Below are positions 15,511-23,107 of a stretch of DNA of 64,000 bases, one piece after another. How positions within the stretch are numbered: the first letter of the stretch is position 1; the number at the start of each line of letters is the position of its first letter. The notes beneath the pieces were generated by a model. It did no database searches and was not told the origin of the DNA. It worked only from the letters and a program-made list of their open reading frames with translations. Source of the DNA: Nocardia amamiensis NBRC 102102 (GTDB taxonomy: Bacteria > Actinomycetota > Actinomycetes > Mycobacteriales > Mycobacteriaceae); contig NZ_BDBA01000059.1 of assembly GCF_001612745.1 (NCBI RefSeq), forward strand, positions 1 through 64,000, in the 5' to 3' direction. A program made the translations under genes and the position numbers.

Positions 15511-15717
15511 CCACCCGGGGCCCACCCGTGCGCAACCCGCCCGGACAAGGCCCGGACAACCCTCACACGGCGCGAAAAATACTGCGCCAGAACGGAACCG
15601 ACGACAATGGCAACCGCACAAAGCCGTCTATACACTCGAGAGCAGCGCGCCAGCACCCCGAGGAGACCATCCGGCCGGCGGTCGCGGTTCGCCGAATCGG
15701 CCGCGGGAGGACGGGGA

Positions 15718-16401
15718 ATGCAAGCACACAGCACCGACCCCGCCGAGGAAACCCCCGACCTCCGGATAGCGCCCGAACCCGCCGAAACCGACCCCGAGAC
15801 CGACGTCTACGCCGCGATCGCCGAACACCTCGAAGCCCGGACCATGGTGGTCGCCAAACCGGAAAACCACCTCGTCGCCGCCCTGCTCAACGCCTCCACC
15901 GAACAAGCCGCCGAAGTACTGGCCATCGTCGCCGACACCGACATCGAAGGCTACCTAGCCTCAGTCGTCATCCGGATAATCCGCCAACTCGTCGACACCG
16001 GAGCCGAGCCCACACCCCAAGCCGTCGTAGCGCGCGCACGCGGCCCTCTCGAACTCGACGGCATAGGCATGTACTCCACACGCCCGTCACTGCAACGGCT
16101 CGTGCTGTACGTCTCCGAGGTCTACACGATGGGCATGCCGGTCCGCCCCTGGGCCGACGCCTTCCAAGTGGTCGAGGACAGCTACCGGCGGTCGTTCGAA
16201 GAAGTCGGCCGCCGCATGGCGCAGATGGCCGAGGCATGCGCAGACGTCGAAGACCTCGAAGAGATGACCGGCAACGCGGTGCGCCAATGGCGAGCGGACT
16301 GGCACCGCCTACGCCGCCTCCGCGCTCTCGCCTACCCGGCCCCGGCCAAGCAACCACCCGACACCGAGCCCGACGCCGAGCCGCCACCCGAGCACGAGTA
16401 G
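15718..16401 (+). CDS. DnaB-type helicase N-terminal-domain protein, 227 aa
   Basis: Residues about 40-165 resemble the N-terminal all-helical domain of replicative helicase DnaB: EHLEARTMVVAKPENHLVAA leads into LLNASTEQAAEVLAIVADTD, then a linker helix, PTPQAVVARARG and PSLQRLVLYVSEVYTMGMPV. The RecA-like ATPase domain with Walker motifs is absent; the protein ends after a Glu/Pro-rich tail. A standalone N-terminal domain could bind the host primase or helicase and redirect it to the element's origin (inference). The start is ATG 15718, with GGAGG 7 nt upstream; an in-frame ATG at 15607 would add a basic stretch. Confidence 0.55.
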   Translation: MQAHSTDPAEETPDLRIAPEPAETDPETDVYAAIAEHLEARTMVVAKPENHLVAALLNASTEQAAEVLAIVADTDIEGYLASVVIRIIRQLVDTGAEPTPQAVVARARGPLELDGIGMYSTRPSLQRLVLYVSEVYTMGMPVRPWADAFQVVEDSYRRSFEEVGRRMAQMAEACADVEDLEEMTGNAVRQWRADWHRLRRLRALAYPAPAKQPPDTEPDAEPPPEHE

Positions 16402-16445
16402 CCACCGCTGCGCGAGCACGAGCACCAATATAGACAATGTGTGAT

Positions 16446-16474
16446 TTGCGTGATATGCGTGATGATCATAAAAT
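16446..16474 (+). promoter_or_regulatory. TGCGTGA direct-repeat promoter 4
   Basis: TTGCGT (16446-16451), 17-nt spacer, TAAAAT (16469-16474). Repeat units at 16437 (ATGTGTGA), 16446 and 16455 are spaced by 9 nt. The AGGGTAC-loop hairpin starts 2 nt after the -10 hexamer, so the mRNA would begin at or within the hairpin. Confidence 0.7.
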
Positions 16475-16475
16475 A

Positions 16476-16514
16476 GAGGTGTGCCGGGCACAGGGTACGT
16501 GCCCGGCACACCTC
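16476..16514 (+). ncRNA. AGGGTAC-loop hairpin, copy 3 (start of mRNA leader)
   Basis: A perfect 16-bp stem (16476-16491 with 16499-16514) closes the loop AGGGTAC at 16492-16498. It ends 37 nt before the ATG at 16552. Because a clear promoter ends at 16474, the element must act in the 5' untranslated region or on initiating transcription, not as a terminator of an upstream gene. Confidence 0.7.
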
Positions 16515-16551
16515 CAACGGTCCGCCGAGCACACGAAAGAACGACCACCAC

Positions 16552-16767
16552 ATGAGCACTCGCGTATTCGACGACGCGCGCCGACGCCAAGGGTTCCGCG
16601 ACCAAGCCCACCTCGACGCCTTCTACGCCTACTACGACCACGTACACAGCGACTGCGCGGTGTGCGGCACGCCCGGCCCGGCCCACTGGAACCAGGCCGA
16701 TGCCTCCTGGCAGCCCACCATGCAGATCTGCCCCACCGGCCGCGAACTGAGCGAGCGCGCACGATGA
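16552..16767 (+). CDS. Hypothetical protein, 71 aa
   Basis: Unrecognised small protein MSTRVFDDARRRQGF... with a Cys pair CAVC near residues 35-38 and a third Cys near 60. It could form a small zinc finger (HSDCAVCGTPGPAHW). Its stop overlaps the next ATG as ATGA, so the two are translationally coupled. It is the first gene after promoter 4 and hairpin copy 3. Confidence 0.55.
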   Translation: MSTRVFDDARRRQGFRDQAHLDAFYAYYDHVHSDCAVCGTPGPAHWNQADASWQPTMQICPTGRELSERAR

Positions 16768-17531
16768 CGCACCCGAACGCCGCTCCCACGTTGACCGCCG
16801 AGGAAATCGACGCCGCCACCGCCAACCTGCGCGCCCTGCTCAGCTGCACCATCCCCTCGGTCACCCGGATGCAGCGAGCCATAGCCGACCTGACCGACAG
16901 CGCGACCCGCGCCGAGGGATACGCCCGCGCCGCGGATATCGAAGCCGAGCAGTGGCCACCGGAAACCGAGTACGCGCAGCAATGGCGCGCCAAGGCCGAG
17001 CACTACCATCGCGCGGCCGCCATCGCACACGCGCGCACCGACGTGGTGCGCGCCTGGATGAAGTCGACGACCGGCCGCAGCCACACGCACCGGTTCGCCG
17101 CACATCCCCTCACCGGCAACATCATCTGTTCGTGCGGGATGACCGAGGCCGCAGCCGAAACCCTGGATCCGGACTTCGTCACCTCATGCTGCGGATGTTC
17201 GGTCGACAAGAACGGGCCCGACGGCCGCCCGTTCAGCCTCACCCCCGGCACCGTCACCTACTGCTTTGCCTGCCAGGGCGACAGCCCCGTGATACACCGC
17301 GACCAATGGCAGCCCGAAGTATGCGCCGCATGCGGGAAAACCAGCGCCGAGGCCGGTTGCCCCGGCGGCTGGACATTCCACTGGCGGACCAGGCACTCGG
17401 ACACGCTGTCGGCCCAATCCTGCGGCGGGGAGTGCGCCGACAAGATCGAAGCACGCCGCAAACCCAGCGGCATCCTCTACCGAATCGCCCGCTCGGTTTC
17501 CGGACACGTCAAACCCGAACCGCCGCAATAG
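16764..17531 (+). CDS. Hypothetical Cys-rich protein, 255 aa
   Basis: Unrecognised. Residues 1-100 are helical (LRALLSCTIPSVTRMQRAIADLTDSATRA...). Residues 105-230 contain many Cys/His: HRFAAHPLTGNIICSCG, SCCGCSVDKNG, YCFACQGD, VCAACGKTSAEAGCPGGW and CGGECADK. The CxxC pairs suggest at least two zinc ribbons. It could bind nucleic acid or act as an adaptor. The start overlaps the previous gene by 4 nt. Confidence 0.6.
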   Translation: MTHPNAAPTLTAEEIDAATANLRALLSCTIPSVTRMQRAIADLTDSATRAEGYARAADIEAEQWPPETEYAQQWRAKAEHYHRAAAIAHARTDVVRAWMKSTTGRSHTHRFAAHPLTGNIICSCGMTEAAAETLDPDFVTSCCGCSVDKNGPDGRPFSLTPGTVTYCFACQGDSPVIHRDQWQPEVCAACGKTSAEAGCPGGWTFHWRTRHSDTLSAQSCGGECADKIEARRKPSGILYRIARSVSGHVKPEPPQ

Positions 17532-17598
17532 CGCCACCACACCACACCCCACCCGGGCCGACCGGCCGGTGCCCTCACGGCACCGGCCACACCCCCGG

Positions 17599-17623
17599 CG
17601 GAACTCCGCTGCGCTCCGTGCTG
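17599..17623. repeat. Dispersed intergenic repeat, copy 4
   Basis: The shortest copy of the repeat described at 5963, with only the CGGAACTCC...GTGCTG core and weak flank similarity. Confidence 0.7.
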
Positions 17624-17687
17624 CCCAGACGCGGCACGACCGAGCCCCGCCGGCCAGCGCAGCCGTCTCACCCAACGAACAGAAAAA

Positions 17688-17730
17688 CAATGGCCCCTGG
17701 TCCGCGCCGCGCGTGGACCAGGGGCCATTG
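17688..17730. terminator. Bidirectional terminator hairpin
   Basis: CAATGGCCCCTGGTCC (17688-17703) is perfectly complementary to 17715-17730 with an 11-nt loop. On the minus strand it is followed by TTGTTTTTCT, a good T-tract, so it should terminate the 17747-18115 gene; the plus-strand genes end 157 nt upstream. Confidence 0.8.
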
Positions 17731-17746
17731 CCGTTGTCGCCGAATG

Positions 17747-18115
17747 CTACGCAGTCAGCTCGTCACCGCGGGACTCAGCATCGCCCGCCTGCTCTCCGGC
17801 CGTAGCTGGCGCCGCAGCGGGAACAACCGAAGCCACCGCCCGCGGTTCCGATCGAGGCTTTCCCCGACCACCCTGCGCCGCACGGGTTTTCGGTCGCGGC
17901 TTCGACGGTGCGAGCTTCACGCCGTCGACCGTGAGGCCGAGGCGCTTCAACTCCGCCTCATCGAAACCTGCCGCGATCGCCTCCGCGTAGTGCTCGCGGT
18001 AGGTCTCATGCACCTCGAGCACCGAGGCCGCGGCAGCGTGCAAGGCGCGCCCCGCCGTGATCTTCCGCTCGGCTTCCGCACGAACGGTTTTCTCGAATTC
18101 CTCCAGATCCGCCAT
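17747..18115 (-). CDS. Hypothetical protein, 122 aa
   Basis: Unrecognised. Residues 1-45 form a charged helix (MADLEEFEKTVRAEAERKITAGRAL) followed by a second helix and LKRLGLTVDGVKL. The C-terminal third is basic and Ala/Pro-rich (SKPRPKTRAAQGGRGKPRSEP), probably disordered and able to contact DNA. It is the only minus-strand gene in this stretch and has its own terminator. It may be a small DNA-associated accessory protein, but no family is certain. Confidence 0.55.
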   Translation of the reverse strand: MADLEEFEKTVRAEAERKITAGRALHAAAASVLEVHETYREHYAEAIAAGFDEAELKRLGLTVDGVKLAPSKPRPKTRAAQGGRGKPRSEPRAVASVVPAAAPATAGEQAGDAESRGDELTA

Positions 18116-18351
18116 GCACCAATCCTACGGACGCCCAACCACATTCCCCCGCTCACGACGGCGACCGCTCCGCACCACCTTCCGACGGCAGTCGCAACAG
18201 GACAGGCCGGCCCGGTATGGCTGCGCCCAGATCCGCACGCACGAAAGGACCCCCGGCAGCCAGCACCACCACCCGACCCATGCCACGCACGCGCGCTCAA
18301 CAGGACCGCGCGGCGCTCCACCACGCCCAACGAACGAGAACGGAGCACATT

Positions 18352-18933
18352 GTGTCCACCCCCGACGAATTCTTCCTCTACGTCTGCGCCACCGATGCAG
18401 CAGCCCGGCCCGATGCACGCGAGGCGTTCGATCGCGCCCACCGATGGTGGGCAATCGAAATGGACATGGCCTACTTCAAAGACCTCGACCGGTACGGGCA
18501 ATGCCCCGTCGACGACGAGAAGCCCAACCACGAGGACTACATCCGAGGCACCATCGCCTCACGCACCGACTTCATCACCGTCGCAGACGCACCACTCACC
18601 CTCACCGCAGCGCAGAACCTCGCCGCGCAGCTGCGCACCGAACACCCGATCGTCGCCACCTCGCGAGACCTCGCCGGAGCCATCCCCGTACGCGGCGACA
18701 TCGTCTGTCACCACGTCGATATCCCGATCCCGGAACGCGGCCTCACCGAAGGCTTTCGAGCATGGCTCGACCACGCGGCCGCGAACGCGGTAGCCGCCGC
18801 CTACCCGAGCGAAGCGCTCGAGGAGATCGGGTTCTACTACCAGCACCAGGACGACGGAATCGAGCAAGTCCGCGCCGACCTCTACACCCGGGGCACTCCC
18901 GATCAACACACCGGCTGGGCATTCTTCGCCTAG
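18352..18933 (+). CDS. Hypothetical protein, 193 aa
   Basis: Unrecognised. GTG at 18352 is chosen because GGAG precedes it by 7 nt and the frame upstream is low-complexity. Features are YFKDLDRYGQCPVDDEKPNHEDYIRG near residues 40-65, a strand-rich centre (HPIVATSRDLAGAIPVRGDIVCHHVDIPIPERG) and ALEEIGFYYQHQDDGIEQVRADLYTR near the C-terminus. No signal peptide, no membrane segment and no known motif. A strong hairpin follows at 18942-18991. Confidence 0.6.
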   Translation: MSTPDEFFLYVCATDAAARPDAREAFDRAHRWWAIEMDMAYFKDLDRYGQCPVDDEKPNHEDYIRGTIASRTDFITVADAPLTLTAAQNLAAQLRTEHPIVATSRDLAGAIPVRGDIVCHHVDIPIPERGLTEGFRAWLDHAAANAVAAAYPSEALEEIGFYYQHQDDGIEQVRADLYTRGTPDQHTGWAFFA

Positions 18934-18941
18934 CAAGCTCC

Positions 18942-18991
18942 CCTGTCCGGCTACCGGACTCCCGCCGCGGCCGGGCTGGTAGCCGGACAGG
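18942..18991 (+). terminator. 14-bp hairpin after the 18352 gene
   Basis: CCTGTCCGGCTACC (18942-18955) pairs with GGTAGCCGGACAGG (18978-18991), 22-nt loop, 8 nt after the stop codon. There is no T-tract, which is common for terminators in high-GC actinomycetes. Confidence 0.6.
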
Positions 18992-19082
18992 TCCGGCGGC
19001 CGCCGCGGGCCGCATCCCCACCTGCGGCCGCCATCATCAGTCGCACCCCAGCTCAGCGAGCCCCATCGAGGCCGCTTTGAAC

Positions 19083-19247
19083 CGGCATCTCACGTCTACA
19101 GATTTGACGCTCGCGGCAGGCCGAGGGCCGAGCAAGTTATAGAGTTAGATAATCTAAGTGGTGCAGAAGATTGCGCCCGCTCTGCAACCATGCTGCACTG
19201 GATGTCGACTGGATCGAATGAGATAGCGGCACAAGGAGCGGGGCGGA
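19083..19247. other. AT-richer region before mobC/relaxase with a TTAGAT-A-ATCTAA palindrome; oriT candidate
   Basis: This stretch is noticeably less GC-rich than its neighbours and directly precedes the mobilization genes. It contains the palindrome TTAGAT-A-ATCTAA at 19145-19157 and the short duplication GCCGAGGGCCGAG just before it. Origins of transfer usually lie beside their relaxase genes and contain an inverted repeat with an AT-rich nick region, so this is the best candidate here. No known nic consensus could be matched. Confidence 0.35.
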
Positions 19248-19718
19248 ATGTCTGACGAGCCGACAACCACTCCCTCGGTCCCGCGTGCAGTGCGACTGCT
19301 CGGACGGGCCTCTCGCGATCCGCATTCTGCGCGGGCTGCCAAACGGAAGCGCACCGCAAATCTCCCCACCGGTCCGCGTACGCAGGCGTACCTGGTCCGC
19401 GTCTCCGAAGAGGAGAAGGCCGAGATCGAACATCTCGCTTCGCTGGCGGGGGTAAAGGGCCCCCGCCTACTGCGAGAGTCCGTGTTGGCACCGCAGGTGC
19501 CGGTTTCTGCTGACGAGTTCCGCGAGCTGGTTCACGAACTCTTCCGAGTGCAAAGCGCCCTCCGCGGACTCGGCAACAACGTCACACAGATTGCGAAGGT
19601 CGTCAACGCTACGCATGAACTCGGCGACAAGGCCGACGCGCTCGAGCATCTGCTATCAGCTGTGCAGAGGTACGCCGATCGCGCCGGCGCGGCGATCGAG
19701 GTGGTGACGCGCTGGTGA
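19248..19718 (+). CDS. MobC-like relaxosome accessory protein, 156 aa
   Basis: After a basic N-terminus, TQAYLVRVSEEEKAEIEHLASLAG looks like a ribbon-helix-helix DNA-binding segment (residues about 45-70). ELFRVQSALRGLGNNVTQIAKVVNAT (about 96-121) closely follows the bacterial mobilization protein MobC signature (L..IG.NLNQIAK..N). MobC binds oriT, opens the strands and recruits the relaxase. The next gene, a relaxase, starts at a GTG overlapping this stop by 4 nt, so both are made together. Confidence 0.8.
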   Translation: MSDEPTTTPSVPRAVRLLGRASRDPHSARAAKRKRTANLPTGPRTQAYLVRVSEEEKAEIEHLASLAGVKGPRLLRESVLAPQVPVSADEFRELVHELFRVQSALRGLGNNVTQIAKVVNATHELGDKADALEHLLSAVQRYADRAGAAIEVVTRW

Positions 19719-21718
19719 TCCCCAAGATTTCCCGCGGCGCGCGTATGAGTGGCCTGATCGCGTACCTCGTCAGCGTTGGTCCCGATTTGGACAACGAACA
19801 TGAGCACCCTCACATCGTTGCCGGACATAGTTCGGTCCTGGGGCTCGGCTTCTCCGGTGACCTCAGCAACGTGCAAGCGTTGGCTATCGCGCGCGAGATC
19901 GACGCGCCGCGTCGCGCTTTCAATGTCGATGTCCCGGTCCCGAACTACCTCCGCGACTCGGTGGGTAAGACGATCGTCGATTCCGACGGTCGGCCGGTGG
20001 TGAATCCGCTCCAGCCAAAACGTGAAGGCAACGTATGGCATTGCTCGCTGAGCCTGCACGCCGACGAAGGGCAGTTGCCCGACGAGAAGTGGAGTCAGAT
20101 CGCGGGGCAGTTCATGGCCGCGATGGGTTTCACCGCGAACGAGTCCGGCCGCGCTGACGCGCGATGGGTCGCGATTCGGCATGGACTGTCGGCCAAAGGC
20201 AACGACCACATCCACATCGCGGCCAGCGCCGTGCGCGAGGACGGCAGCACCGTCAACACCTATCGCGACTACGCCCGCGCCCAAGAAGCCTGCAAGCAGC
20301 TCGAGGAACGTCACGGATTGCGCGTGGTGCTCGGACGCCACGACCAGCGCACCATGCGCGGATATCACCGCGCCCATCTGTACGCGGCCGCACGGGCTGC
20401 GGGCCTGCAACGAGGAGAGGCCAAATCAGCTATGCGAACCGGAGTGATCGAGCCGCCCCGCGACCGACTGGAGCGCGTCATCCGCGCTTCCCTGGCCGCA
20501 TCGTCACGCGAAGCGGACTTCGTGCGCACCCTGCGCAGCCAAGGAATCCTCATTCGTCGATCCCGTGACCCGCACACCGGAGAGGTGCGCGGCTGGTGCG
20601 CCGGCCTGCGCCCGACATCCGGACGCAGCGGACGACGCTCGGCGCCGCCGGTCATGCCCGGCGGAGGCTCGATCTCGCCGGACCTCACCCTGCCGCGACT
20701 GCGGCACAACTGGAAGGAATCCCCCGAATCCCAAGCGGAAGCCGAGCGGGTGTGGCAGGAAGCTGAAGACGCGCTCGCCCGCTACCTCGAAGGTGACGAC
20801 ACCGCCATCCCGCAGCCCGCGGCCACACTTCCCGAACCGCTGACCCAGGCACCGACCCAATCCGAGATCCGCGCCGCGATCACGCAGCTCGAACAATGGG
20901 CCAACCGCGTCAACGCAATCCCGGCCGCCGACACCGTCAGCTTCACCGCCGCCGCCCGCCAGGCCGCCGGAGTCTTCGCGGCCTGGTCGCTCCAGCACGA
21001 GACAAAGCCGGGTCTGATGGCGCGAGCGGCGCGAACCCTCAGCACCTATGCCAGCGTGCCCGCTCATCGCGATGGCCCGGTCCCGGACTCCTTCCCGATC
21101 GGCGGTGTGACCGGATGGACCACGATCCTGCTCGCCGCACGTCGCGACGCCAACCCGATGCTCGCGAATCTCGCCGTGCTGCAACAGGTCGGCCGAACCG
21201 TCAACGCAATCTCCCGCGCCGCGATGGCTACCGGGGAGGCCGGCCGCGCACGCCAGCTGGCCGACCTGGCAGCCCGCGAACTCGACGGAATCCACCGCGA
21301 GTTCGCGGCCGTCACAGCCACCGAAGCCGCGCCTTCCCCCACGCAGCAGGCTTCCGATGCAGCCCGCATCGCGCGCACAGCGAAGCGAACCGGCACCGAC
21401 CGCCCGCGACCTTCTCAGGACCCGCGCCGCGCCGAGAACGAGCCGCGTCGACAGAGGCCACATGCTGAGCCCTCCAGGCGGACCGCCGATTTCGACATCG
21501 CGCGGTTCATGCGCCTGCAACGCCCCTCGGCAGAAGCGACCCAGCGCTCCGAGGAGCCAGAGCAGCCAGACATCTACGGCGCCACGGCCGACGACACCTC
21601 CGTAGGCACGAGCCGCGGCCCCGGCGACCGAGAGGCCGCGCCCGAGCAGAGCACGGAGCTGCCCCGGGAACGTCCGAGCGGGCCGCAGCACGACACAGGC
21701 CGCGACCACGACCGCTGA
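19715..21718 (+). CDS. MOBP-type relaxase/mobilization nuclease, 667 aa
   Basis: The N-terminus IPKISRGARMSGLIAYLVS matches actinobacterial relaxases. The metal-binding histidine motif is HIHIAASAVREDG near residues 166-178, preceded by GLSAKGNDH. WHCSLSLHADEGQLPDEKW near 109-127 is the strand before it. The nuclease would nick oriT and covalently hold the 5' end of the transferred strand; the catalytic Tyr, expected in the first 30 residues, is probably the one in LIAYLVS (about residue 18), but this is inferred. Residues 330-667 are a long Ala/Arg/Pro-rich tail without a recognisable helicase. No coupling protein or T4SS gene is in the window, so transfer would need a helper. Confidence 0.85.
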   Translation: MIPKISRGARMSGLIAYLVSVGPDLDNEHEHPHIVAGHSSVLGLGFSGDLSNVQALAIAREIDAPRRAFNVDVPVPNYLRDSVGKTIVDSDGRPVVNPLQPKREGNVWHCSLSLHADEGQLPDEKWSQIAGQFMAAMGFTANESGRADARWVAIRHGLSAKGNDHIHIAASAVREDGSTVNTYRDYARAQEACKQLEERHGLRVVLGRHDQRTMRGYHRAHLYAAARAAGLQRGEAKSAMRTGVIEPPRDRLERVIRASLAASSREADFVRTLRSQGILIRRSRDPHTGEVRGWCAGLRPTSGRSGRRSAPPVMPGGGSISPDLTLPRLRHNWKESPESQAEAERVWQEAEDALARYLEGDDTAIPQPAATLPEPLTQAPTQSEIRAAITQLEQWANRVNAIPAADTVSFTAAARQAAGVFAAWSLQHETKPGLMARAARTLSTYASVPAHRDGPVPDSFPIGGVTGWTTILLAARRDANPMLANLAVLQQVGRTVNAISRAAMATGEAGRARQLADLAARELDGIHREFAAVTATEAAPSPTQQASDAARIARTAKRTGTDRPRPSQDPRRAENEPRRQRPHAEPSRRTADFDIARFMRLQRPSAEATQRSEEPEQPDIYGATADDTSVGTSRGPGDREAAPEQSTELPRERPSGPQHDTGRDHDR

Positions 21719-21782
21719 GGACAGGGCGCCGCGCCCGGCACTCGCACCGGCTGTACCGACTCAACGGCTGCCCCGGCTGAGC

Positions 21783-21801
21783 CTGGCGCGCTGAGCGCCA
21801 G
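21783..21801 (+). terminator. Small hairpin between convergent relaxase and recombinase genes
   Basis: CTGGCGC-GCTGA-GCGCCAG, 65 nt after the relaxase stop and 15 nt before the end of the minus-strand recombinase gene. There is no T-tract. Confidence 0.4.
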
Positions 21802-21815
21802 CCAAACAGCAATGA

Positions 21816-22838
21816 TCACGGGAAATCGAAGCTGAGTTGCGCGGTCGGCGGCGCCGACCGACGAACGTTCGACCGGGACTCGTGCATCGCTGAGCGCAGA
21901 GCGCGGACCCGAGGCATGCTCGTGTAGTTCTGGCCCATCCGCGCCGCCACCTCCGCCAGCGAACACCCCGACAGCAACAGCCGTTGCTCGACGGTGTTGC
22001 GTAGCGTCGATGGCGAGATCTCGAGCCCCGCCGCGCGGCCGAGGGTCGCCACCACGTACTCGATGCCGGTCTCACTCATCCGCGCCCGCCGCGACCTCGA
22101 CACGAGCAACGCGCGCTCGCGGCTCTGCCGTCCGAGCGTCGACGCGCGAACAGCTCGCCAGCCCATCAGCACCCACGTCGTGGCCTGACTCAGCGGCACA
22201 TCGCGCGACTGTCCGTCCGGCGCCGTCAGCCGGACCGACCCGGCTCGCGACGACAAATCGGCGTCATCGATGTCGAGCCGGCGCAACTCCGAGACCCGCG
22301 GACCGACATCCAACGTCAGCGCGATCAAGGCGTAATCGCGCGGCCCGCTCGCGGCCGCTTCGTCCAGCAGCACACTTTGCTGCTGCTCGGTCAGAGTCTT
22401 CGGAACCCCGGGAATCACCATGGCGGGATCGACCAGCACCGGACCCATCTTGATCGACTCGTAGAACGCCCGGATCGCCGCCAACGAGACATTGTGGGTC
22501 GAGTCGTTCGGCGCGACTGCCATCAGCTCAGCCAGATACTCCGACACCGCGCGGTCGCGTGCGGGACCATCGGTCAACGCATCCGGATGCTGACCGTGCT
22601 CAACCAGCCATCGCAGATACAGCCGAGCCCGCTTGTAGTACGTCGTCTGTGTCGCCGGAGAGAACTCCGAACCTGCCAGCCACAAACGAAACCCGTCACG
22701 CAGCGGACCCACCAAACCAGCAGGCCCCCGAGCATGCAGCGCAGCCAAGTCACCCCCGGTCAGACCCGCCGCCTCACCACCCACGATCTCCACCTCCACA
22801 GCCTGGTGACCACCAACAATGGCAGAGGGCACCGACAT
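21816..22838 (-). CDS. Tyrosine-recombinase family protein, catalytic residues degenerate, about 340 aa
   Basis: An N-terminal SAM-like core-binding domain is visible (FRLWLAGSEFSPATQTTYYKRARLYLRWLVEHG), followed by a catalytic-domain scaffold. Box I is present as DVGPRVSELRRLDIDD, with the conserved Arg. In box II, SPSTLRNTVEQRLLLSG keeps Arg but has Ser for the first His and Asn for the second. The later His/Trp position reads MGQN, and the nucleophilic Tyr expected about ten residues further on is missing (MPRVRALRS). The protein should bind DNA but probably cannot recombine it. The start is uncertain: ATG 22838 lies just inside a hairpin, while an in-frame GTG near 22786 has GGAGGTGGAG before it. 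Confidence 0.75.
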   Translation of the reverse strand: MSVPSAIVGGHQAVEVEIVGGEAAGLTGGDLAALHARGPAGLVGPLRDGFRLWLAGSEFSPATQTTYYKRARLYLRWLVEHGQHPDALTDGPARDRAVSEYLAELMAVAPNDSTHNVSLAAIRAFYESIKMGPVLVDPAMVIPGVPKTLTEQQQSVLLDEAAASGPRDYALIALTLDVGPRVSELRRLDIDDADLSSRAGSVRLTAPDGQSRDVPLSQATTWVLMGWRAVRASTLGRQSRERALLVSRSRRARMSETGIEYVVATLGRAAGLEISPSTLRNTVEQRLLLSGCSLAEVAARMGQNYTSMPRVRALRSAMHESRSNVRRSAPPTAQLSFDFP

Positions 22839-22848
22839 ATCGGGCGGG

Positions 22849-22895
22849 CTCGAGTTACCCCCAGCAGGGCGCGCCCGAGCTGCGGGTAACTCGAG
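22849..22895. repeat. Inverted repeat CTCGAGTTACCC in the recombinase gene leader
   Basis: CTCGAGTTACCC (22849-22860) and GGGTAACTCGAG (22884-22895) are perfectly complementary with a 23-nt spacer, 11 nt upstream of the ATG at 22838. It may be an operator or binding site for the recombinase-like protein itself, or an mRNA hairpin. Confidence 0.65.
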
Positions 22896-22932
22896 GCATT
22901 TGCGTGCCGTGGGAGGCGGCGAACATCGCTCA

Positions 22933-22976
22933 CCGGCGGAGCCTCGCCCGAAGGGGAATGGGCGAGGTTCCGCCGG
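22933..22976. terminator. 17-bp hairpin with one G-U pair
   Basis: CCGGCGGAGCCTCGCCC (22933-22949) pairs with 22960-22976 across a 10-nt loop. It lies between the divergent recombinase and monooxygenase genes; the stem is followed by GC-rich sequence, so its role is unclear. The rest of 22839-23292 contains the promoter at 23108 and no gene. Confidence 0.5.
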
Positions 22977-23107
22977 CCGCGCAGGCAGACAGCCCGGGGA
23001 AGGAATGTGACCCCAGCCCGCCTCAGCGGGCGCGCCGTCTGCCGTCACCCAGTGTTGCCGAAAAGCGTCGTCTGCGCGACTGCCGGTCCACCCACACGGC
23101 AAGTCTC

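Noticed and set aside
13374-16433. A 1019-codon plus-strand frame crossing several intergenic regions
   Set aside because: It is Arg/Pro-rich, runs through hairpins, repeats and start/stop signals of supported genes in other frames, and has no domain.
4675-16474. TGCGTGA repeats as replication iterons or a CRISPR array
   Set aside because: They occur as two or three units at dispersed gene starts with -10 hexamers at fixed distance, not as one array with spacers or a long iteron tract.
22849-22895. Attachment site or dif-like recombination site
   Set aside because: The 12-nt arms are separated by 23 nt, too far for a usual 6-8-nt crossover core, and the neighbouring recombinase lacks its nucleophile. 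Kept as a palindrome only.
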